Positions 16,517 to 23,172 of a DNA stretch of 64,000 bases are shown here, in pieces (the first letter of the stretch is position 1; each line of letters begins with the position of its first letter). The DNA is from AP-15 sp963777435 (GTDB lineage Bacteria > Pseudomonadota > Alphaproteobacteria > ATCC43930 > CGMCC-115725). The notes beneath the pieces are model-generated. The model did not search any database. It was not told where the DNA came from and saw only the letters and a list, made by a program, of their open reading frames with translations. The stretch spans positions 1,054,001 to 1,118,000 of the forward strand of contig CAVZQT010000002.1 of the NCBI GenBank assembly GCA_963777435.1, read 5' to 3'. Position numbers and translations under genes: made by a program.

Positions 16517-17633
16517 ATGGGTCAATACCACCAGCCTGTCTGCATCGAAGCCGAAGAGGTGCTCAACCCCGCCGGCATGGATAGCGGCCTCAAGGAAGGC
16601 GAGCAGGGCTTTAGCCGCCCCAGCACGCCCAACGCGATCGTCGCACTCGTCTGCGCCCGTGGCGGCAACATGCCGGCCGACTGTTCGCAGTCACCACTGA
16701 TCGGCCGCTGGGCCGGCAAACGCGTTCTGTCCAAGGCGACTACGCCAAGGACGATGATATCCCGGGCTGGAAAGGCCCGAGGCTGTCGACACTCTACCGC
16801 GCAATGACGCCGGTCGGCGGCGCGCAAGCCGAAGAAGGACTGGCGGTCGACGCCGGTCTTTAGCGGATATCACGCGCGAGGCCTGCGCCTTTCTCGAAGC
16901 CGCCTGTAATGTCCGCTACTTCGAAGCAGGAGAGTTTGCCTGTACGACGGCCACGGCCCCAACGCCAAGGTCGACCGACCGGTGGACCAGCACCCACTCG
17001 GTGCAGGTTAAGCCAGTGGCCCGGCACTTCGGAAACTGCGGCGTTGCCGAGTACGTGATCGCGGATGGCTATGACGCGCGCGATCTCGAATATCTGAAAC
17101 GCTGCGGCATGAAGCCGGAAGACGTGCAGCGGCCGCCACGCTCGGGCGATTGGCATGGCTTTCTGCCGGAGGAGATCCGCGAAGGCCAACATCGCGTCAT
17201 CGTCAATCTCGACACGCTCGAATACATCGACCCGGTCAAGTTCGGTCAGGCTCCAACCCTGGCCGGCATGGTCACGTCAGCCCCGAACGATCGCGATCTG
17301 CCGCTCCTGAAGAAGGCCTCTAAGGGCTGGGGCATGCAGATCGTCGATGTCGCCGGCGGCCTCTTTGTCATGCTGTGCCATCCCGAGCGCCGCGGCGGCG
17401 GAGACATCCCCGCCAACGCCGTAGAGATGGTCGGCATCGACGACGAGCGTGGCCGCGCCGCCAAGCTGTTCAAGGGCGTCGAAGACGTCAAAGGACGCTG
17501 GCGCGGCGGCCACATCCTCGGCACCAGCGAGATCCGCTACGAGGATTGGCCGACGACCGAGCAGGTAATCGAGAACGGGACCGACATCAGCGACAAGGTC
17601 ATCAAGTATCTCGTCGCCGTCAGCCACTTCTAG
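16517..17633 (+). pseudogene. Island protein 'MGQYHQ', unknown function, multiply frameshifted
   Basis: The gene opens MGQYHQPVCIEAEEVLNPAG ... FSRPSTPNAIVALVCARGGN and ... LIGRWAGKRVL. At about 16729 the frame shifts to VQGDYAKDDDIPGWKGPRLS; after about 16808 it shifts again (KPKKDWRSTPV), then ADITREACAFLEAACNVRYF. From about 17001 one long frame runs to the stop: QVKPVARHFGNCGVAEYVIA, EYLKRCGMKPEDVQRPPRSG, DWHGFLPEEIREGQ, RVIVNLDTLEYIDPVKFG and EQVIENGTDISDKVIKYLVA. The intact protein would be about 370 residues. It resembles uncharacterised proteins that travel with DUF932 genes (recalled, not searched). At least three frameshifts make it non-functional as read. Confidence 0.75.
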
Positions 17634-17640
17634 CCACACC

Positions 17641-17711
17641 GCCCCCTCAGCAGCAGTTGAGGGGGCTCGTGGCGTTAGAACGAAAAGCAAACCCGCTTCC
17701 AGGAGAACTCC
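17641..17711 (+). promoter_or_regulatory. Double-hairpin intercistronic element, copy 5
   Basis: Seven bases after the previous stop. Stem I is GCCCCCTCA (17641-17649) / TGAGGGGGC (17658-17666), a perfect 9-bp stem with loop GCAGCAGT. The core is TCGTGGCGTTAGAACG. Stem II is weak (AAGC / GCTT). CAGGAG precedes ATG at 17712. The frame that follows has only 34 codons, spans copy 6, and its TGA overlaps the ATG at 17810 (ATGA). Confidence 0.7.
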
Positions 17712-17813
17712 ATGGCTCATCGACCAAGCCGACAGCTGAGCCCAACCTCGCTACACAGACGTGTAGCGGGGTCGAGGCGTCGAGGCATTTCGCCTCGAAG
17801 GAACTTCCCATGA
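17712..17813 (+). other. Short frame between element copies 5 and 6
   Basis: A 33-codon frame (MAHRPSRQLSPTSLHRRVAG ...) with a good ribosome site. Most of it is the DNA of element copy 6 and it ends within the start of the next gene. It may be a leader peptide coupled to that gene, but more likely it is what is left after the original gene was deleted between two neighbouring elements. Confidence 0.3.
17746..17809 (+). promoter_or_regulatory. Double-hairpin intercistronic element, copy 6
   Basis: Stem I is CCTCGCTACAC (17746-17756) / GTGTAGCGGGG (17761-17771), 11 pairs around a 4-base loop AGAC. The core is TCGAGGCGTCGAGGCA. Stem II is CGAGGC (17781-17786) / GCCTCG (17792-17797) with loop ATTTC. 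AAGGAA precedes ATG at 17810. Confidence 0.8.
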
Positions 17814-18024
17814 ACCTGATCAAACTCGACGCGGTGCGTCATCATACGCGCCGGCGAACTGACCGTCGCCCAAGCGCGAAACCTGGTCGTCAGCGCCAAT
17901 ATCTCGGTGGTGAAGGCCCAGGCGGCAGCCCTGTCGTTGCATCCCTGGTGCAACACGCCCGAGGAGTGGCTGCGGCTCGAAGCCTGCCTCGTCCTGATCG
18001 AGGAGAGACGGCGTGGACGTTGAG
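17810..18024 (+). pseudogene. Small island protein, frameshifted near its start
   Basis: After MNLIKLDAV one extra base shifts the frame. The sensible continuation reads VIIRAGELTVAQARNLVVSA, then NISVVKAQAAALSLHPWCNT and PEEWLRLEACLVLIEERRRG, with TGA at 18022-18024, about 70 residues in all. Its end overlaps the GTG start of the next gene by 12 bases, so the two were translationally coupled. Small helical protein, family unknown. Only the first ten codons are out of frame, so a single-base sequencing error would restore it. Confidence 0.55.
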
Positions 18025-18249
18025 CTGAACCTCGACGTCGACGCCCCCGACAAGGTGGCCGGCGTCCTCAATGCCGCGGCCAGCGCCTATCAGGCCAGCG
18101 CCGTCGAGCTCTCGGCCACCTGGCAGGATCGCCAGATCCCGATGATCTGGGCCGAGATCGCCGGCGAACTCGATATCGCCGCCTGGAAGATCGCGAAGAT
18201 CGTCAAGCAGCGGCTCGACCCGCGGCAATCCCCACGCCGCAAGAAATAG
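18013..18249 (+). CDS. Small island protein, unknown function
   Basis: 78 residues, starting at GTG 18013 with GAGGAGAGACG upstream, inside the 3' end of the preceding frame. The sequence DVELNLDVDAPDKVAGVLNA, ASAYQASAVELSATWQDRQI and MIWAEIAGELDIAAWKIAKI suggests two amphipathic helices and a basic tail (PRRKK). There is no recognised domain. It is the only complete small gene of the island without a frameshift. Confidence 0.55.
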   Translation: MDVELNLDVDAPDKVAGVLNAAASAYQASAVELSATWQDRQIPMIWAEIAGELDIAAWKIAKIVKQRLDPRQSPRRKK

Positions 18250-18256
18250 CCTCCTC

Positions 18257-18326
18257 ACCCCCGTCGGCAGCAGCTGGCGGGGGTCGAGGCGTCGGAGCAC
18301 TCCCGCTCCGACTGGAGAAACCGCCA
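18257..18326 (+). promoter_or_regulatory. Double-hairpin intercistronic element, copy 7 (best-formed)
   Basis: Seven bases after the stop. Stem I is ACCCCCG (18257-18263) / CGGGGGT (18278-18284) with loop TCGGCAGCAGCTGG. The core is TCGAGGCGTCGGAGCA. Stem II is GTCGGAGC (18291-18298) / GCTCCGAC (18305-18312), a perfect 8-bp stem with loop ACTCCC. TGGAGAAA precedes ATG at 18327. Confidence 0.85.
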
Positions 18327-18525
18327 ATGAGCGATTTCCTGATCGCCGATCATGGCTCGATCATCTCGATCGTGCCGCTCACCAAAGCCGCCAGCAAATG
18401 GATCGACGAGAACGTCGTCTCCGAGCCCTGGCAGTGGCTCGGCGGCGCCCTTTGCGTCGACCGCCGCTATGCCCGCGATCTCACCGACGAGATCGCCGCG
18501 GCCGGCTTTGCCCTCGCATCTGATC
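18327..18525 (+). CDS. Small island protein, unknown function (3' end uncertain)
   Basis: About 65 residues: MSDFLIADHGSIISIVPLTK, AASKWIDENVVSEPWQWLGG and CVDRRYARDLTDEIAAAGFA. Its frame does not stop where the next element copy begins (about 18526). It runs through that element into the following gene, giving an apparent 212-residue fusion. A TGA at 18521-18523 is one base out of frame, so the natural stop was probably lost by a one-base change. N-terminal part credible, family unknown. Confidence 0.5.
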
Positions 18526-18602
18526 GGCCCCTCGACCTCGACGTGCAGCAGCGCGCCGGGGCCGAGCCGTCGGGGCATCCCGTCCCGATGGAGCTTTGTT
18601 TA
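18526..18602 (+). promoter_or_regulatory. Double-hairpin intercistronic element, copy 8 (hidden in an open frame)
   Basis: Stem I is GGCCCC (18526-18531) / GGGGCC (18558-18563) with a long loop containing CAGCAGCGCGCC. The core is CCGAGCCGTCGGGGCA. Stem II is TCGGG (18570-18574) / CCCGA (18584-18588). TGGAG (18589-18593) precedes ATG at 18603. Order and spacing match copy 7. Confidence 0.65.
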
Positions 18603-19452
18603 ATGAAAGTCCACTTCATTGCCGTCTCGCAGAACGCGAAGACCGGACCCATCCCCGTCTCGATCATCGAACGGGCGTCATGCTGGCCCGGCTGCGCGCT
18701 CTACGAGAATGGCTGCTACGCCGAAACCGGCGCGCTTGCCATGCACTGGGACCGCGTGTCCCACGGCGCCGCCGGCGGGTCCTGGTCGGAGTTCTGCGCC
18801 AAGATCGCGGCACTCCGGCCCGGCCGTCTGTGGCGCTATGCCCAGGCCGGCGATCTGCCCGGATACGGTGCCGGCAATCGACGGCGCGCTCCTGCAAGAG
18901 CTCGTCGCCGCCAATGCCGGCAAGAGGGTGATCGCCTTCACCCACAAGCCGGTGCTCGGCGATGATCCTGTCGCCGCCGAGAACCGGCGTCTGATCGCTA
19001 TGGCGGTCAAGGCCGGGTTCACGGTCAATCTCTCGGCCGACAATCCCGCATCATGCCGACCAATCTGGCGGAGCTCGGGATCGCCCCGGTCGTGACCGTG
19101 CTCGCCCGTGCCTACGCCGCCGGGCAATCCGGCACCGGTTCAAGCGACAGAAGCGACCACTGGGCCGAGACGATCGGCGAATGGCGTGACCGCACGGCTT
19201 CATTGCCGCGGTACACGCCCGGCCGGCAGGCGAATTGCGATATGCCCGGCGACCTACACGGACGCCACCTGCAAGAGCTGTGGCGTCTGCGCCCGTGTTC
19301 GGGATGCCGTGATCGGCTTTCCGGCGCACGGCGCCTGGCGCCAAGTCGAGGCGGCTACCGCGGCCCGCGACGTGCCGGTCGGCGACAGCTGGGCCTTCCG
19401 CGACCACCGCACGATGGCCGAAATCATCGCCGCCGAGACCCCAGCAGCCTGA
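18603..19452 (+). pseudogene. DUF7227-like phage/plasmid protein, multiply frameshifted
   Basis: The gene starts MKVHFIAVSQNAKTGPIPVS and has a Cys-rich stretch SCWPGCALYENGCYAETGAL. It continues WSEFCAKIAALRPGRLWRYA and QAGDLPG. After a shift near 18865 it reads IDGALLQELVAANAGKRVIA and FTHKPVLGDD, with GFTVNLSADNP further on. After further shifts near 19045 come LAELGIAPVVTVLARAYAA and, after about 19200, ICPATYTDATCKSCGVCARV and DAVIGFPAHGA. This order matches a plasmid/phage protein family I recall as DUF7227, whose clustered cysteines suggest a metal site. At least three frameshifts inactivate it. Confidence 0.7.
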
Positions 19453-19459
19453 CGCCTTC

Positions 19460-19518
19460 ACCCTCCAGATCTGCGGGTCTGGAGGGTCGAGGCGTCAGAA
19501 ACTAATCCCCAGATCTCA
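19460..19518 (+). promoter_or_regulatory. Double-hairpin element, copy 9 (terminal, stem I only)
   Basis: Stem I is ACCCTCCAGA (19460-19469) / TCTGGAGGGT (19478-19487), 10 perfect pairs. The core is TCGAGGCGTCAG. Stem II and the ribosome site are missing, and the ATG at 19519 runs straight into a terminator. This marks the right end of the array. Confidence 0.7.
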
Positions 19519-19528
19519 ATGATCAGCT

Positions 19529-19565
19529 ACACCCCCGCTCGGCTGCGTGCCCGGCGGGGTTTTTG
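19529..19565 (+). terminator. Rho-independent terminator closing the island
   Basis: ACCCCCGC pairs with GGCGGGGT across about 15 loop bases and is followed by TTTTTGCGTTTT. It lies directly after the last element copy and probably ends the long + strand transcript. Confidence 0.7.
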
Positions 19566-19641
19566 CGTTTTGGAGATGGCGGGGGCGGTGATTAGAGCGC
19601 AATTCGGCCGCATTAAAGAAGGACGAGAAGGGCGGGTCGTG

Positions 19642-20887
19642 TCAGAGGTCCTCGTAGTAGGGCAGCTCGACTTCGGTGGGCGACAGGATCGTGTTCCAGG
19701 CGCCGGTCGGGATACGCTTGTTTGCCAACGGGTCGCGGATGACGTTGATCGGGTCGAGGCCTTGCTCGACGCGCTGTAATTGCTCTCGCAGAAGCCGCCG
19801 CAGCATGACGATGCCGGTGTCTGAATGCGCCAGATTTTCGAGCGCGTGGATCGCGGTCGGGCGCTGCCCCTCTTGCGCTTCGAGGTCATCAGGCTTGCGC
19901 TGGCGCTTCTCGTAATTGCGTTTGAGAGACGAGCCCGGGCGGATCTCGGCGATGGTGTCGGTCCCGGGCTTCCAGTCGGGCTTTGGCTCGCCATTCTCGA
20001 GTCGGCCAAGCGACGATGCTGATGCCGCGCACATGCTCGTTGTCTACCGGTACCGCCCAGGAGAGTTCGGTGCCGCGTTCTCCACGCTTCGGCACCGTCC
20101 CCGGCTCGCGGATGCTCGGGATAATGAACATGTTCGGAAGGATGCACTCGGCGTGGCGCACCATGCGGTTGCCATTTGGCAGGTCCTTGATCAGGTTGTA
20201 GCGCACGCCGAGCGGTGTCTTCTCCCAGCCGATCGTCGGCTTTCCCTGCATCAGCGCCCCGTCGAACTGGTCGCCGCTGATCCACTGGTGCAGCATTAAT
20301 AGATGATATGGGTCGACGATGTTCTCGTAATGCTGCAGCCAGTTGCAGTCCTTGACCATGCCGACCGCGTAGTCACCCCAAAGCCGCATTCCGCGCAAGA
20401 CGACATCCTCGCTGCGGTCGGGGTCGATAATGTCAAAGTGTGGAAACAGCGGCTCGGTGCCGGGCGGGCCCATATAGACGAACACGAGCCCGCCATATTC
20501 CATGGCCGGATAGGCGGGCTGCCACACGTCCATTGCGTTACGAAACTCCTCAGTCTCGCACGGCATTTCGATGCATCGGCCCTCGGTATCGTAGAGCCAG
20601 CCGTGATAGCAGCAGCGGATGCCGTTCTCCTCGATCCGGCCCCATTCGAGCGACGTGCCGCGATGCGCACAATGCGGATCGAGCGCACCGACCCGCCCCT
20701 TTTTGTCACGGAATACGACAATCTCCTCGCAAAGCAGCTTTTCCTTGCGCGGCAGATCGCGCAACTCGTCCGAGGTACAGACCGGCTGCCAATAGCGGCG
20801 CAACAACTCGCCCATCGGGCTGCCCGGCTCGACGCAGGTCAACTCGTAATCGGGTGCGGGAGTCTGCCGTCCATACGCCGATTTCAT
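19642..20887 (-). pseudogene. Rieske [2Fe-2S] ring-hydroxylating oxygenase alpha subunit, one frameshift
   Basis: The start MKSAYGRQTPAPDYELTCVE at 20887 has AAGGAGG just upstream. The Rieske cluster ligands are C-x-H in DPHCAHRGTSLEWG and C-x2-H in RCCYHGWLYDTEGRC. The mononuclear-iron domain shows NWLQHYENIVDPYHLLMLH. Near 20005 the frame shifts by one base and continues RLENGEPKPDWKPGTD, SLKRNYEKRQRKPDDLEAQE and ALENLAHSDTGIVMLRRLLR, stopping at 19642. Joined length is about 415 residues, normal for phthalate- or vanillate-type oxygenases that oxidise aromatic ring or O-alkyl substrates with a separate reductase. No reductase is adjacent. A sequencing error at the shift is possible. Confidence 0.85.
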
Positions 20888-20915
20888 CGCCTCCTTCACT
20901 CCTTAAAAAGTCTGG

Positions 20916-21884
20916 CTACCAGGCTTTTTTCGGCGACCAGCCATACGCCTTGGCGCAAGCGCCGCCCATCAGCATCGCCCGCTCGCTGTCGTTTAGGCGG
21001 TCAGTCTTCAGAAAGGGCTCGACCGCCTGTTCGTAGTTGACGACCGCAAACGCGCGCGTCCAGTCCGTCCCCCACAAGCAGCGCTCGAACCCCCAGGCGT
21101 CGAATATGCGGGCCAACGGGTCCCAGATGTCCGGGAACGGATACGGCTCCCTCGACAACGTGCAGGCCCCGGTGATCTTGATAACCGCATTCTTGCGCTT
21201 GGCGAGTTCCACCACTTTCGGAAGATCGGCCCAGGGCTGCGGCGGCGCCGGCGGTTTGCTCGGCTGCTGGATGGCCATATGGTCGATGATGAACCGCGCG
21301 TCGGGGTGGCGGTCGATCAGCGCCGTGCCCGCGTCGACGTTGCCCCAGAACAGGACGTTGACCGGGAAATCGTCCTTGACGGCCGCGCGCAGGATGCGGT
21401 CGAGCCCCGGATCGTCCGGAGCGCGCTTTGAATCCTTCGTCAGGATGATGCGAATGCCGACCGTGCCCGGCGTCTTTTTCCAGTCGGCGATGATTTCGGC
21501 CACCGCCGGATCATCCGGGTTGACCGGTTTAACCATGGCGAACTTGTCGGGGTGGGCACGTTGAACCGAGACCGCATAGCTGCCGTCATACTGGTACATT
21601 GAGAATGGCGAGATGTAGATTGCGCCGTCGACGCCGACCTTGTCCATCGCGGCCACCATCTCGTCGCCGGTGACGTGAGCCGGCCAGTTCGGAACGCTGT
21701 GCCACGGCCGCTCGGGCGTGTTCGCGGCATAGGCGTGGACCTGAGCATCAATGACCACCGGCGGCCGCAAGGCAGCATGGCCTTCGCGCATCAGCGCCGG
21801 TCCAGCCGCGGCCAGCGCCGCCCCGCCCTGCAATAGGGTACGCCGGTCGATATGTCTGCTTTCTGCCGCTGAACGGTTGACCAT
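20916..21884 (-). CDS. Tat-exported amidohydrolase (TIM-barrel, dicarboxylate-lactonase-like)
   Basis: 322 residues. The N-terminus holds a twin-arginine signal (DRRTLLQGGAALAAAGPAL). The ATG at 21884 is chosen because GGAGGGG lies just before it. The barrel begins VVIDAQVHAYAANTPERPWH (the usual HxH reads QVHAY here). Later come GTVGIRIILT, RFIIDHMAIQQP, AVIKITGACTLSREPYPFPD and ERCLWGTDWTRAF, with the conserved Asp. This is the amidohydrolase-2 group that includes 2-pyrone-4,6-dicarboxylate lactonase. The exact reaction is unknown. It is 28 bases upstream of the Rieske gene on the same strand, probably in one operon. A broken paralogue is at 44098. Confidence 0.87.
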   Translation of the reverse strand: MVNRSAAESRHIDRRTLLQGGAALAAAGPALMREGHAALRPPVVIDAQVHAYAANTPERPWHSVPNWPAHVTGDEMVAAMDKVGVDGAIYISPFSMYQYDGSYAVSVQRAHPDKFAMVKPVNPDDPAVAEIIADWKKTPGTVGIRIILTKDSKRAPDDPGLDRILRAAVKDDFPVNVLFWGNVDAGTALIDRHPDARFIIDHMAIQQPSKPPAPPQPWADLPKVVELAKRKNAVIKITGACTLSREPYPFPDIWDPLARIFDAWGFERCLWGTDWTRAFAVVNYEQAVEPFLKTDRLNDSERAMLMGGACAKAYGWSPKKAW

Positions 21885-22133
21885 TTCCCCCTCCATACCC
21901 TTCGGGAGCCACGCTCCTCAGTTCGATAAAGATTGCGGACTTCCTTTGGCCCCGGTCAAGGGAGCTGGTAATGCACATGCGGCAAGGTCTCAGCCCGGAT
22001 TACGGGAGAGATCTGACAACCGATAAACCGCAACTGAGCGAGCGCGGGACGCCCTCGAAACCCCGTCTTGAGACACACGCGCGATGGAATTATTAAAGCG
22101 TTCCACGGGGCCGCGACACGATCAGCAAGCCAA
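21885..22133. other. Divergent promoter region
   Basis: 250 bases between the amidohydrolase/Rieske operon (minus) and the dioxygenase/dehydrogenase genes (plus). It must contain both promoters. I cannot identify an operator with confidence. Confidence 0.4.
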
Positions 22134-23156
22134 ATGAGTACCGCACACCCATCAGCTGCCGCTTGCGTATCCGATCAGAGTCGCATTCCGGTGCTCGATA
22201 TCGGGCCGTATCTCGCCGGCGAACCGGGGACCGCAGCCGCACTTGCTCGGGCCTTCGCACGCGCCTTTGCGGACACCGGGTTTCTCGTCATTGCCAATCA
22301 CGGCGTGCCGCAGCACCTGGCGGAGGATACTTTCGCCGTTGCGGCGCGATTCTTCGCCCAGCCCGAGACCGATAAGCTCGCGCTCGAGATCGGCAAATAC
22401 AATATCGGCTACCTGCCGTTTGGCGGCCAGGTCGTGCGCCACTCGCCGGTCAACAGGAATACCAAGCCGAATTTCAGCGAAAGCTTTTACATCGCGCGTG
22501 AGCGCGCCCCCGACCACCCGGATACCGTCGGCAACAAACCGCTTGTCGGCCTTAACCGATGGCCGCCCAGCATGCCCGAGTTCCGTAGCGCGACACTGGC
22601 GTATTACGCTGCAATGGAGGCGATGACCACCCAACTGGTGCCGGTCGTCGCGATGGCGCTCGACCTCCCGCCCGACTATTTCGCGGAAGCCTTTGCCGAG
22701 CCGAACTGCACGATCCGGCTCATTCATTACCCGCCGCATCCGGATCCAGAGGATAACGAGTTCGGTTTCGCGCCGCACACCGACAACAATTTCTTGACCT
22801 TTCTAGCCCAGTCGACGCTTCCCGGCCTCGAGGTGCGGACCTCCGAGGGCGAGTGGATCCGCCCACCCGCGCTGCCCGGGACTTTTGTCGTCAACACCGG
22901 GGCGATGCTGGCGCGCTACTCGAATGACCGCTTTGAGGCGACGCCGCACCGCGTGATCAACCGCAACGACGCCTCCCGTTATGCAATCCCGTTCTTCCTC
23001 GGGCCGAACCATGACATGGTCGTCGAACCCGTCCCGACCTGCGTTGGCCCTGACAACCCGCCGCGCTACGAGCCGACCACCTACGGAGGTTTCACCCAGC
23101 GTCTGTTGACCTTGAACTTTGCCCATCGCCGGGTCGGCGGCGGAGAATACGCGTGA
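22134..23156 (+). CDS. 2-oxoglutarate/Fe(II)-dependent dioxygenase, isopenicillin-N-synthase family
   Basis: 340 residues. The N-terminal DIOX_N part reads IPVLDIGPYLAGEPGT, DTGFLVIANHGVP and NIGYLPFGGQ. The C-terminal jelly roll has the iron ligands His215 and Asp217 (FAPHTDNNFLTFL) and His272 (ATPHRVINRND), and the 2-oxoglutarate-binding Arg282 (SRYAIPFFLG). Such bacterial enzymes hydroxylate or oxidatively cleave small molecules; the substrate is unknown. The start at 22134 (MSTAHPSAA) is preferred over an in-frame ATG at 22068 because homology begins near IPVLDIG. It is followed after 16 bases by the molybdenum hydroxylase gene. Confidence 0.9.
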   Translation: MSTAHPSAAACVSDQSRIPVLDIGPYLAGEPGTAAALARAFARAFADTGFLVIANHGVPQHLAEDTFAVAARFFAQPETDKLALEIGKYNIGYLPFGGQVVRHSPVNRNTKPNFSESFYIARERAPDHPDTVGNKPLVGLNRWPPSMPEFRSATLAYYAAMEAMTTQLVPVVAMALDLPPDYFAEAFAEPNCTIRLIHYPPHPDPEDNEFGFAPHTDNNFLTFLAQSTLPGLEVRTSEGEWIRPPALPGTFVVNTGAMLARYSNDRFEATPHRVINRNDASRYAIPFFLGPNHDMVVEPVPTCVGPDNPPRYEPTTYGGFTQRLLTLNFAHRRVGGGEYA

Positions 23157-23172
23157 CCCTTGGTGCCTGCGG

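Noticed and set aside
11521..19518. Integron attC sites as explanation of the double-hairpin elements
   Set aside because: No inverse core GTTRRRY, no integrase gene, and each copy ends with a ribosome site fixed to a start codon. A cassette-like role remains possible, but not classical attC.
11521..19518. The hairpins as a row of ordinary rho-independent terminators
   Set aside because: None of the internal copies is followed by a T-run, while a real terminator with a T-run stands only at the end of the array.
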